Part shown: in pieces, positions 11,717 through 23,693 of the stretch
How the letters are laid out: the number at the start of each line of letters is the position of its first letter
How positions within the stretch are numbered: position 1 is the stretch's first letter
From: Cryptomeria japonica
Lineage: Eukaryota > Streptophyta > Pinopsida > Cupressales > Cupressaceae
Direction of reading: 5' to 3'
Assembly (NCBI RefSeq): GCF_030272615.1
Contig: NC_081409.1
Location: 652,460,468-652,524,467, forward strand
Length of the DNA stretch: 64,000 nt
The notes under the pieces: generated by a model
Told to the model about the DNA's origin: nothing
Databases searched by the model: none
The model's input: only the letters and a program-made list of their open reading frames with translations
Translations under genes and position numbers: made by a program

Positions 11717-12223
11717 ATGCTTGTGAGAACATAATATTATTAGGGGTCAAACTCTTATAATATATAATATTTTATCATAATGCTTGAAAAGAATTCAACA
11801 ATTCTTGTGAATAATTAATAAATTAAAGAACTATTAAAAGTTATTTATTTTTTAATTGTAAACAATATTGTTATTGAAAAGGTATGGTAACTACCCTTTG
11901 AGGTATTTTACCAACCTTTCTCCCTATATTTAAGGGAGGATTCCTCACCATTTTGAGTGGTGTGAAATATTATTGAATTTATGTAAATTATTGGAGAGGC
12001 CTATGGAAGTTTGAAGAGAAGTCTCCCCACAGGTTGTGTTCTTATAATATAGATGCTATATTTGTGGGGGTTTTTACCAATAATGGTTTTCCCCACATAA
12101 ATTCACATGTTCCTGTGTAAATTCGTTGTCTTTCTAATATTTCTATAGTTTACATTCTTAAAATCATTTACTTTAATTATCTCATTATCATAGTTTAAAT
12201 ATTTTACATGTTCAAACAATGCT
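11717..12223 (+). mobile_element. Solo LTR (497 bp) with 5-bp target-site duplication
   Basis: The LTR spans 11722-12218, starts TGTGAGAAC and ends GTTCAAACA (imperfect 9-bp terminal inverted repeats), and is flanked by ATGCT on both sides (11717-11721 and 12219-12223). The paralogous copy 1 reads straight through this site, proving the insertion. A TATA-like CTATATTTAAG is at 11934-11944. With no internal region left, the element probably collapsed by LTR-LTR recombination. The superfamily is not determinable from the LTR alone. Confidence 0.9.
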
Positions 12224-13024
12224 TCTAATCCTCATCTATATTTTAATATCATCATGATACCATCTATGATATCAATCACGGGCATCATCATTATTACTAT
12301 TTTTTAACACATCAACAACATACTAAATGTAGGCATCAACACCGTCACTACAATAAGGATACAAGAGAAAGCCTCATATGAAGATCTTCATTATCAGTAT
12401 CCTTCAATACATTATTATCATCATAGATGGTGAGACATCAACACAAAATTGATAGTGGATACTCAACCAACAACATCGTTGACAACATATCTACATAAGT
12501 CCATATCATCAATTATGACATTATAGCATGCTAGGTATAGATATCAACACCAAGAGGGTAGACATCAACAATGAACCGCTTGCACAACACACATCTACAT
12601 TCTATATTAATAGTATCACACATCTTATGGGGAGATCAACCATATACACATATATTTGAATTCGCAATACCATATCAACATATTATATTTACATTATCTA
12701 ACAATCAACATCATATACTTGAGACACCAATCTACACCATCCTTCAATTATAGAATATTAGTAACATGTACTTCCATCATCATCAACATATACCACAAAG
12801 CTCATCATCAAAATATCATCAATAATAAAACCTAGTCATCTCCATCATAGAACTCTCCATGATAGCTTTGCACACAATTGCACCATGTAACAACAACACC
12901 ACATCATCAATTACATCACACAAGTTTAGGTTTGACACCAATAGACAACAACATAACTACATTGAAAATAATCTTCAATGTCCTCAACAATATTGAGGGT
13001 TAACATCAATAGCAACACTTAGTC
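12224..13024. repeat. CAT/CAA-rich low-complexity stretch
   Basis: About 800 bp dominated by ATCATCA/CATCAACA runs on the plus strand. The first 180 bp belong to the duplicated segment and the rest is unique. It contains no recognisable gene. Confidence 0.6.
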
Positions 13025-13028
13025 ATTA

Positions 13029-13220
13029 ATGAAAATAATTGCCAACAAGTTGAAGAGAGGCTTTGGAAAGTACAAAGGAAATTTACCCTTCAAATGCTTT
13101 GAGTGTGGTAAAGTAGGCTATTATGCATCTCAATGTAATCTTAGAAAAGAAGATAATAATCAGCCTAAGGAATCCAAGTATAAGAAAGGAAAGCATCAGA
13201 AAATTTTATATTCAAAATAA
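13029..13220 (+). pseudogene. Copia gag C-terminal zinc knuckle fragment
   Basis: This 63-codon open stretch contains CFECGKVGYYASQC, a retroviral-type zinc knuckle (C-x2-C-x4-H-x4-C) in which the conserved His is replaced by Tyr. It is followed by a Lys/Glu-rich tail. In an intact element it would bind element RNA in the particle. The N-terminal gag domain is absent, as sequence upstream of about 13025 is CAT-rich repeat. Confidence 0.75.
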
Positions 13221-14389
13221 TATAGTTACACATCTAATGATGAAAGTGAAGACGAAAGTAACTCCAAAACTAAGAAAGGAGAACACCTATTCATGGATAT
13301 TTCTGAAAACAATCTAAATAAGAACTACAAGGAATCATATGGTTCTAATGAAGAAGAAGAATTTGAACTTGATCTAGAAGGATAACCTATCCTTTCCTTA
13401 ATGATTTGGACTTTGAAAGAAAGGAAAATTAAAAGTATAAGAAAAATAATGAAGAATTAGAGAAGGTACTCATCAGTCTCAACACTCAGTTAGGAGATCC
13501 AAAGAAGATTGAACATGTACTAACAAAAAAGTTCTAGAATAAACAAAAGGACTATGAGCACCTTGAATCAAAGGCAATGTCTCTGAGAAAATAATTGGAT
13601 AAATCTAATTAAAATTTTGAAAAGAGCTTAAAGCTTGAGAAAAGAACTAGAGTTCTAGATGAGATCTTAAGAAATCAAAGTACTCCTATCATCAAGGTAG
13701 GGCTTGGTTTTGAAAAAGGATGAATCTCAAATAACATTGGGAGTACAAAGAAGAAGAATGCAAAGAAAGTGAAATCATGTAGTGATACATCCTTGAATAT
13801 TAAAGATAAGAAGGAAAATATAGAGAAGAACAAGTCAATTGTAAATGCAAACAAAAATGTGGAAGGAAAGAAAAAAGATAATGGATTCATTAAAGTCATC
13901 AGTAGAAAGAGAGGATCTAGAGGAGTTCCTCGTATAAGGCAATATCAACTAATAGGTTCAATTACTTTTTTTCTAGTTATTGTTTTTCTTATAGTTAGTT
14001 GGGTCATATGGCTATGGATTGTAGGACCAACTTAAGAAGAAATAATTTATCAAGTAGAAATCATTTGGTCATAGGGCTATGAATTGTAGGACCAACTTAA
14101 GAAGAAATAATCAAGTAGAAATCCTTTTGCACCTCTTATTAATTTCATGTAATATGTTATAAATGCAATAATTATGGGCACATAGAAAAGTTCTAAAGAA
14201 CTAGCATTAAGCCCTCTAAACAAGATAATAGAAGAGACACTTCTCCAAAGGAAGACAAGAAAGTATACAATGTTATAAAACAAAAGGAAAAGTCTAAGAA
14301 GGAATAGAAGATCAAGAAACAAAATTATAAAGAAGAAAATTCTCTTATTGTCCAAGTATCATTTCATGCACAAAATGAGAAAAGTATAT
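13221..14389 (+). pseudogene. Copia gag-protease linker, degenerate
   Basis: A Lys/Glu-rich, coiled-coil-like sequence split by many stops, corresponding to the long hydrophilic region between gag knuckle and protease in this type of Copia element. A repeated GGTCATAG...TTGTAGGACCAACTTAAGAAGAAATAA block appears twice (about 14003-14045 and 14069-14110), an internal duplication. No defined domain. Confidence 0.5.
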
Positions 14390-14900
14390 AGTATGTTGAT
14401 AATGGCTTTTCGAATCACATGACTAGGGAAAAGAGAAAGTTTATTTCTCTAAAAGAGACTAGTAAAGGTACAATAAGGTTTGGAACTAATGATACTTCAA
14501 CCATAGATGGAAAGGGTACAATCAGTTTTGATAATGGAAAGATAACCACAAAAAATGTTTTATTTATGGAAAGTCGCAAATATAATATTCTTAGTGTCAA
14601 TAAAATGTGTGATAATGGATATAATGTTGCATTTCACAATAAATGATGTGAGATTAGAAAGGCTGTAAAATTGATTATAGACACCTACAAGACAAATAGA
14701 AAATTTAATATACTCGATGAGATAAAAGGATTGAATAGACATAAATGCTACATGAGTCAGAAAGATCAGAGTTGGATATGGCATAAAAGGATGGTCCATA
14801 TTAATATTGACAACCTTGTTAATCTTAGTTACAAGAGGTTGTTAGGGGCATGCCTAAATTCTCAAATCCATCAAATACTTTATACAAGCAAAGCCAAATA
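14390..14900 (+). pseudogene. Copia protease and GAG-pre-integrase remnant
   Basis: The protease begins YVDNGFSNHMT near 14394, where the catalytic D-S/T-G is D-N-G, followed by KFISLKET, a glycine-rich flap and NILSVNKMCDNGYNV. The GAG-pre-integrase block KDQSWIWHKRMVHIN follows near 14760-14805, including the first His of the integrase zinc finger. Two open stretches (14419-14646 and 14671-14901) cover it. The altered active site and stops make it inactive. Confidence 0.75.
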
Positions 14901-17298
14901 GGAAAGTATATGAAGGTAACCCTCAAGAATAAAGAGAATTAAACAACAAGGCCTTTGGATCTAGTGCACACTAATCTATGTGGACCTATGATGACAAAAG
15001 GCTAGTTAGGTGAAATGCTTTTTTATATATATTTTTTTAGAATGACTTGGGTTACATTATTGAATAATGCCTAAGGTCTGAAAGAGGTGGAGAATTCACA
15101 TTACATGATTTTTTAGAGTTCTGTGAAAACAATGGCATAAAGAGATAGTACTCTATAGTAGAACCCCTCAACAAAATGTTGAAAGAAAGAATAGGATGGT
15201 GCAATAAATGAAAAGGAAAATGTTAAATTGATACAAGTTGTTAGATAGATTTTGAAAGGATGTTGTTCATGCTACTGCATAAATCCTCAATAGAATTTAG
15301 TGAAGAGTAAACTACTCCAAAAATCTATTGGAGCTCTGTTCAAGAAAATCTGCATGAATTAGTCATTTCAAGGTGTTTGGAAGCAAGTGTTTAATCCTGG
15401 GAGAGATGACAAAAACTCTTAGGAAGTTTGATGCCAAATCAGATGAAGGATATTTTGTTGGACATTGTCCAAGAAACAAGGCATAAAAATGTTACAACTT
15501 GAGATTACAAAGGATAGTTGAAAGAATACATGTCAAGTTTGATGAAGGTTCAAATCATGTTTCAACATCTAACAATTACTTATACAAATCAAAACCAACA
15601 CATAATGTGTTAGTAGAAGAGGAGCCAACAAGATAAGACATAAAGACACCTACAATGAATGTGTAGAGATATCACCCAGAAGAACAAACTATTTAAGAGA
15701 AGGATGCAGGTTTTCAAACCAAGAGAAAATTTAGAAAGAATAATCAACCAAAATGTTTCTCTTGACTCTCCATGGTTGAACCTAGTGATTTATCATAAGC
15801 AAGAAAGGATGATAGTTATATTGAAGCCATACAAGAGGAATTGATGTAGATAGAGAAGAATATACATTGAATCTTGTTCCTAGACATAAAGATAAGATTG
15901 TATTTGGGAGTAAATTGGTGTTTAGGAATAAATTGGATGAGGATGGACAAGTCATCATAAATAATGTAAGACTTGTTTTCAAGGGATGTGCATAGGTAGA
16001 AGTTATTGACTAAGAAGAAAATTTTACTCCTATGGCAAGCTAGAGGGAATTATAATGTTATTAGAAATCTCAATTTACAAGAATTTTGAAGTATATCAGA
16101 TGGATGTTAAGTCTACATTCTTGAATGGAAATATTCAAGAAGTGTATATTGAACAACTAGAAGTAATTTAGTCAATAGAAGATCAGGACTTTTCATGTAC
16201 ATTAAAGAAGCCACTATATGGATCAAAACAAGCCCCTAGAGCTTGGTATGCCAGATTGGATTCAGACATACTACATCAAGGATTTAAAAGATGTATAGTA
16301 GATAAAACTTATATATTAAATCAGAAGGAGATCATCAACTGATAGTAATAGTGTATGTTGATGACATCTTTTCTAGTAGAAGTAGTGATAAAATGTGTAA
16401 GAACTTTTCAAAAGAAATTTAAAAAAATTAAATGTAGATGAGTTATCCTTTTCCTTAGTTTCTAAATTACTTAGTTTGATAAAGGTATTTTTATTTATCA
16501 AACCAAGTATGTGAAGGAGATGTTGAAAAATTTCAAGATGCAAGAGTGAAGTTAATTGGTACACATATGGTGAGAGGATGTAAGATAAGTTTGGAAGATG
16601 AATCTCTAATGGAAAATTAATCTTTATATAGGTCCATGAATGGAAACTTTTGTATCTAACTGCATCAAGATCTAATATCATGCAAGCAGTGTGCATGGTG
16701 GTGATATTACAAGCAGCAACAAAAGAGACACATGTGAGAGCAATAAATAAAGTATTTAGATATTTGAAAACTACAATGGGCTTTGATCTATGGTATCCAC
16801 TAACTAGTGATGATTTGACTTTATTTAGGCATGTACCAATACTAATTGGGTAGGATATGTTGATGACAAAAAAATCACTAGTGGTGGTACATTATTTTTA
16901 GGAGATAGATTGGTTTCATGGCACAACAAGAAGCAATATTCAGTCTCCCTTTTCATAGCGGAAGCATAATATATTGCTAATGTCTAATGTTGCACTCAAG
17001 TATTGTGGATGAACTAAACCTTGAAGGACATCAAGGTAGAGTATGATAATACTATTCTCATTCTTTGTGATAACATAAGTGCCATCAAAATTTAAAAGAA
17101 TCTTGTGATGCATTCCAAGACCAAGCACATATCAATCCAGTATCACTTTTTGAGGGAAAATTTGTTGATCAAGAAGGAAGATTGGAGTATGTAGCTAAAA
17201 GGGATCAAATTGCAGATATCTTAACCAAACCTCTTCCCAAGGAGACATTTGAGATTCTTAGGCAAAAGATAGGATTGATTTCTCCTTCTTCCATATGA
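14901..17298 (+). pseudogene. Copia integrase start, RT and RNase H remnant
   Basis: RPLDLVHTNLCGPM near 14955 is the start of the integrase core, and the remainder of the catalytic core is largely lost. RT blocks follow: KDKIVFGSKLVF-like sequence near 15892, the ARAWY-type region near 16235, and YVDDI at 16354-16368. RNase H ends with ADILTKPLPKE-type sequence. All frames contain frequent stops and frameshifts. Confidence 0.75.
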
Positions 17299-17586
17299 CT
17301 ATCTCTGAGTAAGGCTATTCTCCAAGGGGGCCATGCAAATTTTCACTTTCATATCTTGGAATCCACAGTTTCAAAATACCCTTTATCATTAATGTCAAAG
17401 GGTGACAATTATTTAGATAAGGAGAGTTTGATCAATAGGAGAGTGTTAATTAGAATATATTTTGATGGAGAGTTTGAAAGGGGGAGAGTTTGAATAATTT
17501 GCATAGGTCCAATAGGAGAAGTACGGTCTCAGGAGGTTCATAGTGTATTGCAAAGTGAGTTTTGCCATCAGTGACAAAGGAGATAT

Positions 17587-19184
17587 TGTTGGACATAGTG
17601 TTGTCATTGATGTCAAAGGCATCAAACACTATTAGTCATCAATGTCATGTTGAAGTTGTTACAAAATTGCAATATTGTCAAAATTTGATATAAAAAGTTG
17701 GAAACTTTTCAAGGTTAGTTTTGATCATCAATAAGGGTGACTCTTGTATATTATTCACAAGAACAAGGATATAGAGATTACATAACTTTCATAGCTAAAA
17801 AACCCTTCATTTTATTTTTGGTGCATGCACTTTATTTTATTTAAATATTGACATAATGACACTGATTATTGATATCTTAAGTCCTAACTTAAGCCCTTTT
17901 AGTCATTGTATTTACCAACCCCCTTGCCTAGTACTTTACCGACTAAACTAAATGTCAAAGTCCTTAATATTTCTTGTTGGAAGTGTTGATGCAATCTACT
18001 AGATCAATGATTATCACATGATCATGGACCTTTGATATGTCAAATATATCAATCTCATGAGGCATCACAATCCATTTGATTAAATATGAGACTTTCTCAT
18101 TCTTCAACCTGTCAGAGCACTAAGCTTGTATTTTAAATAGATTGCATTTGTGCAGTGTAGACTTGTCGGATTTATGTCATCCTTGCATCATTATTTAATG
18201 TTATCACATCTTCTCAGTGTTAAGAGAGATTGATACCCACATGAGGCATTGTGTAGGACCCCATTTGTCAACCTATAATGTTGCAAAATTGTAACACATT
18301 GACTGAATGTTAGGAAAGATTGATGGCTAGTGCGCTCGCACGAGATAGTGGGTGGGGCCAAACCTCCTCTCTGCAATTATCTACAATGGTGTCATGTGTC
18401 TATGGAGGGCCCGGATGGTAGTTCTTTAAAGATAATTATATCTTGATCATTCATTCTACCATGAAGAAAATAAAGCAACTCCTTTTTTTTAATTTGGAGT
18501 AAACTGCTAGTTTATAATTCAAAAGGGCTTGTTGTGGCACAACTCTATCGTCATATCAAAAACATGCACCACTATGGAAATTAAACTAGGAAAAGGGCCA
18601 ACATGCAAAGAATTATTTCATTAATTCTTGGTTGTTATCAAAGCGGTAATAATATGTATATAAATAGATCGAGTTTTTAATGTAAATGATTCATGCACAA
18701 AAAGATATTGAATAGAGAGTGCAGTGTGTAACATAGACATTACCAATAAGTGTAAATCATGTAATAGCATTCAATACAGTAGTAAAAGAAGAATATAATA
18801 AGTCATTACATCTAGAGAGTGTGTTACTGATAGAGAGAGTTATTGTTGCATAGAGGTCAGGGTCCACAATATAATGTAGAGGTGAAAGTGATTATTATTG
18901 TAGAAGATTGAAGTAGAGCAGAGCAGAGTATGTGAACCAAAGGTCTATAAAAGACAAAACAAAATTACAAAGGTTCATTCTAATAGTTATTTCACTAAGT
19001 CTCAGATAGAATTATGTTAGGTCTACTTGAGGTTGTTTCTTGTTGATTTATGGAAGGTTGTAGCCTTCTGGTGTATATTGTGTTGGTGTCCTATTTGTTT
19101 CTATAAGGGGATTGGTGTTCTCTTTGGTTTGGAGGCTTAAATTGATATAGTGGTAAGGGGATCAGTGTCCCTTTTGGGTCAGTG
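17587..19184 (+). mobile_element. Copia 3' LTR (truncated)
   Basis: It starts TGTTGGACATAG right after a purine-rich tract (about 17572-17586) and contains the near-palindrome GTTGTCATTGATGTCAAA (17600-17617) shared with other Copia LTRs here. A TATA box TCTATAAAAG is at 18944-18953, with an R/U5-like GGTTGTAGCCTTCTGG near 19057. No CCAACA end is seen. It stops where Tat-LTR-like sequence begins near 19185, so it was cut by that insertion or a rearrangement. Confidence 0.7.
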
Positions 19185-19620
19185 CCCCATGTACCATGTG
19201 GGATGTGGAGACAAGAAATGCCTTTTATGGCAAATCTCTTGAACCCCACATCTTGTCCTCTCAATCCTCTCCCATCTTCTTTCAATCGTAGCCCTCCATT
19301 TTAAATCAATTTGGACCCTTCGTTTGGACCTCCTCCAATCTATAAATTGGAGTTTTCTCCCTTCACAATTCATCTCATCTTCATGCAAGTTCATGTTGTC
19401 CAAATAGGTTTTAGAATCATCCATAGCACCCTTATGCTACCAAAATCACTCCAAACTTAGCCAATCCCGTCCATCATCTCATCAATTCAATAATATCCTT
19501 TGTTGTTGTAGTAGTGGAGAGAAATCCACATCCGTTTGAGAGCTAATCCAATCAAGTGGAGCAAGGGTGCAATTCCACTTATCAAGGGCTCAATCTGAAG
19601 GAGAAGAGAAGGTATAAATT
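19185..19620 (+). mobile_element. Tat-family LTR fragment, plus orientation
   Basis: The sequence (GAGACAAGAAATGCC..., GAGCTAATCCAATCAAGTGG..., CTCAATCTGAAGGAGAAG) is clearly similar to the reverse complement of about 23790-24240 in the Tat LTR at 23694. It is an older, diverged LTR fragment of the same family in the opposite orientation. No internal Tat sequence adjoins it. Confidence 0.75.
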
Positions 19621-21350
19621 TTCATTTGCATGTTTAATATTTATTCGTGTTTTGGTTTATTATGTGCAGTTGAATCATCTAACATCTTTCCTTGTCTCCA
19701 ATATGTGTGTGTACACACACATACATACATGAATTTGGAAGTACACATATGTGTCTCTATGGATATGTTAAAATATATGTGTGTAGAGAACACATTTAAT
19801 TTTGTGTGTATATATATCACAAATATATGTGCCCATATGTATACATGTGGAAGAGAAATTGTACATGTGTATGCACATATCTATCTATATATATGATTTT
19901 TCTATGATTGAGGTTTTGATGTGTTGGAATGTTTGGTTATTCTATTGTGAATGATTTTTTGGGGGGTTAGTATGTATTCTGAATGATTTTGATGTTTGAC
20001 ATAGATTCCAACATCTTGATTTACAAAGCGCTATCTTTTGTATCTCAATGAAAATGTTTTAGAAGCAGTTTAAATGGTGATATCGACCTTATTACTTTTT
20101 TTAATGGTTCAGTGTTATAGCTCTGGTGAATTGATTCTTGTTGATAGTTTGGGGTTGAATCAATGAAAAAAATATAATGTTCTTCGTTATTGTGCAATAG
20201 AGGTTGCATCCTTCCAATTTCCATACATGAATTAATCGTTGTAATTTATAGAATAGTTATTGCTATGTTGAGCAACCCAAGCTTTCAATAGGCCTCGCAC
20301 CAAGTTTCTATAGATGATTCAGTAAGTTAATATATTGTCTTTTATTGCATCTTAAAAAAACAAGTCCTGGCCATGTGGAACATGCCTACTCATGTGTGTG
20401 TGCCTCTCATATTCATTCTATTCTTTTATATGGTCCTTCATACACCCACATAGATTCATGTATAATATAGGCATTCACATGGGTGTAGACGCGTGTATGT
20501 GTGTTTACCTATATGTATGCATTTATGTTTGTTTGTTTGTTTGTATCCTCCTATGTATACAACATCTTTATATGTACAGAGAAATAGTTGTGGCTATTGG
20601 TATATATATATAAAAAGAGACCATGCATGCACTTATATAGCTGCAAAAAATGTGCTTAGGTTTACATAGATTTGTCCCCTCTATTCTTTTTGTTGTGCAT
20701 AGGCATACACAAACAAATAGTTGTAGAGGATGCAATACGTGGTCAATTAAAGAAATGAATAAATAACCTCACATTTGCATCACTATAATAGATGCAAATG
20801 GATATACGCATGGCCATTTATGGTTGTGAATAAAGCAAACAAAATTGAAAATGCTTCCCACTGTTTGTAATGGAATCCACTGTTGTTTGATTTGCAAAAT
20901 AAACTTGTGAATGTAATCTAGAATCATGCATGTGTTGACCTAGAAAAAAAAATAAGTTTTTATATGTCAAACATATGCACATCCCATATAGATAGCATCA
21001 TGTATGTGCTTGGGTGCAGCAAAGAAATAAATAAGTTGCTATGATTTGTCTTTGTGAAATGTATAACATGTCCATATGCATAGACATTCGGATATATGTG
21101 CATATATCTATGTTGATATATGAATAAAAAAAAAACTACCATATTTATATATAGGAATGTGCAACACATATATATACTTGTGCAACTCTGTAGATTTTCA
21201 TATGAAAACAAGTTGTTTCATCATTTATGTTTTCGATGTAGGATGCACAAATGCAGCCACAATTGACTACACATGCAATTCATTCGATAAACACTGGGGA
21301 TTATGTTTCATCCCCAGTCCTTCAACTTTTTTTGTTCACAAAATAGCATG
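19621..21350. repeat. Degenerate ATGT/ACAT-rich DNA
   Basis: Three patches of decayed (TATG)n/(CATA)n-type simple sequence (about 19690-19890, 20385-20620, 20960-21180) lie in AT-rich DNA. Open frames here are cysteine/tyrosine/valine-rich artefacts of the repeat. No gene is seen. Confidence 0.6.
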
Positions 21351-21352
21351 TT

Positions 21353-23121
21353 GAACAAGATGAGGATGAACATTACAGAGTGGTTCTCTTTGAGGGAATT
21401 CATATGCAATTAGGTATCATTCCACCCAAGTACAAAGAATTGTTCAATTCAAATACACTCAAAGTAGGTTCAATAGTTTGACTAACAAACTTTGTTTGTA
21501 GAACCGTGTGGAGATCAAGGTATCTTCATCTGCATCTTCTTTGCTTCTTTCTTTAATGGTTCTGCACTTTAACACTCATAGAAAATAATATGCTCAACAT
21601 CCCCCCCCCTCATGGCACAGGACTATAATAATTTGCAGCCTTGATGATAGACTTGTGCAATTCCAATTACTTGGAAGCCCTAAGCACCTTTCAAAGACTA
21701 GGAAGATCAAATGATGGGATCTAAAATGCCTCCATCTAAACGATCCCTCAAATTTGGGATACACTTACCTCACCCGCAATATGACAAATTTGAAACTATT
21801 AGTCCAATAAAGGGGCTTAACCCTTACCAGAATAAGTGGACTATTAAAGGGTGTGTCACAAACAAAAAAAACATACATCAATTTAGTTCACAAAATTGTA
21901 ATGGGCAAGTTTTTAGCTTTGATATGATTGATGGTGAAGGAACTGAGATCAGAATTACTTGCTTTAATGATTTTGCAGAGTTGCATCATGATAGAGTTGA
22001 GGTGGGGGCATCCTATTATATCTCTAAAGGTTTGATAAAAGAGGCCAATACAAAGCTTAATAGACTAAACAGTTGCTTGGAAATAAATTTGGACCAATCT
22101 TCAATACTAAAACATTGTGACAACACCAACACACCTCTTGAAAATGTTTCAACCTTTGCGCCAATAAATGAAATCACAAATTATAATAACTATACTTTAG
22201 TTAGCATAATTGGCATTTTAGTTGATATTGGAAACACTTCAATAGTGCAAAGGAAAGATGGTTCACAAGTTATGTGTAGAAATCTAAAGATTAATGTATC
22301 TCAAACTATTCTATTGATGTAATTTTATGGGGTGGTGCATGGTGAACTATAAGTGAAGACTTGGAAAGAAGGAATTCTTCAAAAAAAATGGTTATGGTTT
22401 TCATCATAAATGGTCATTTAGGTTAATTTAATGGGAAGGTTGTTAATAGCACTGGAGCAACTATATTAAATATCAATCCTTCCATTCCTGAAATAGAGGC
22501 GCTTATGGCCAGAGGACAAGTAGCTTCTGATGGATTGTCATTGCCCTCAACCCATGGATAGCTTAATCCACCATATAGAAGAATGACACTAGCTTATGTT
22601 TTAGAGCGGTCTAGTGTTATGATAGAAGCTGTGGAAATGACAGTTAGAGATACTGTTAAGTTTATATAACCTAATGTGTTTTGCACCTGGCATGTCCTTT
22701 GCAAGTGAATGGCAAAGAATGTAAGAAAAAATGTGTTCAAGAAAATGGCAACGAATGGTTTTGCCCTAGGTGTAAAGTGCAAATACCAAAGTGCACTTAT
22801 CGCTACTTGTTGTAGGTGAAGATTCAACCTCATCCTGACAGCATGTGGGTTATTTCTTTTGATGAAGTTGGAACAAAAATGTTGGAAATCCCTACGAAAT
22901 AACTTTACATGCTTTAGTATGACATTGACGTTACAACAACAACCCTGGCTATAATCAATGTTGTTCATTCAAACTGTTATGTCTTCACCCTTGTCAAAAC
23001 TAAAACATAAAACTTAGAGAATAGGTTGAAAATGACAATTAGTAGAGCTTCAAAGGTTAATTTCAAGACTAAGTCAGAGCTATTGCTTGTGGAGATTGCT
23101 CGAATGACAAAATCTACATAG
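21353..23121 (+). pseudogene. Replication protein A large subunit (RPA1/RPA70) pseudogene
   Basis: RPA1 is the main eukaryotic single-strand DNA-binding subunit in replication and repair. All four OB-fold regions can be read in order. RPA1N is at 21359-21520 (HYRVVLFEGIHMQLG, NTLKVGSIV, then a stop, LTNFVC). DBD-A is in the open stretch 21711-22322 (ISPIKGLNPYQNKWTIK, GTEIRITCFND, YYISKG). DBD-B follows at about 22180-22560 (ILWGGAW, ATILNINPSIPEIEAL). DBD-C is at about 22690-23121 with its four-cysteine zinc site (Cys codons from 22693 to 22773), MWVISFDEVG and a C-terminal VNFKTKSELLLVEIARM. Several stops and frame changes disable it, for example TAG at 22813 where relatives have Gln. A retained intron near 21522-21605 is possible. 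A Helitron-borne RPA-like gene is an alternative, but no Rep/helicase is nearby. Confidence 0.85.
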
Positions 23122-23688
23122 TGCTTTTCTGGATTTCACACTTTTCATCCTTTCCTTGAGATTTAAAACATTGACACATATGAATTCATGAATTTATTTC
23201 TTCTATTTGTTTGACTATAGTTTATTTCCAGCTTCCATAGTTGTTTTTTGCTAAATTTCTATGGATTTATATGGACTGGAATATTGGTTGAAATTTTCTA
23301 AACTTGACATAATCCCATCATTCTTGTTATGTTTTGTATCCTCTCTAAATTTGAATATGTTATGTAAATCATTGTTTTGAATTTTCAACACCTAACACAA
23401 TTTAACATTAAGTGTTTTACCTATCTTTTGCTTTAAACTTATGTATTTGTCATAATATTTATGCATGCCAATCTTTGTTTGAATTCTATTGTTTGCACGA
23501 CCATGCTTGCTTGCAAGTTTTACAGTTGATTCTTATTTACCTTTCATATGAATATCTCCAAAAGATTTCCAGTTGTATGTTTATATATAATGTCTCTATA
23601 CTATACAAACAATGTACAACCAGAAAATTAAAATGTAGCATACGTTTACATATACATAAGCATATATATGTATATATATATATGCATG
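23122..23688. other. AT-rich spacer before the Tat element
   Basis: No gene or element is recognised. It ends in a short (TA)n/ATGC tract into which the Tat element inserted. Confidence 0.55.
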
Positions 23689-23693
23689 CTTAG

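Larger units (their letters stand above)
9971..12403 (+). repeat. Segmental duplication, copy 2 (interrupted by a solo LTR)
   Basis: This is the second copy of the segment at 7426-9440, starting 2,545 bp downstream of the first. Excluding the 497-bp solo LTR and its 5-bp duplicated target, it is about 1.93 kb. The two copies differ by scattered substitutions and small indels, so the duplication is not very recent. Confidence 0.9.
13025..17586 (+). mobile_element. Decayed Copia retrotransposon internal region
   Basis: Plus-strand remnants appear in Copia order: gag zinc knuckle, protease, GAG-pre-integrase, integrase start, reverse transcriptase (YVDD at 16354-16365) and RNase H ending with LTKPLPKETFEIL (17221-17259). 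A purine-rich tract precedes the 3' LTR at 17587. Order protease-integrase-RT defines Copia. The 5' LTR and most of gag are missing and much of the integrase core is deleted around 15060. The element is heavily mutated. Confidence 0.88.
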
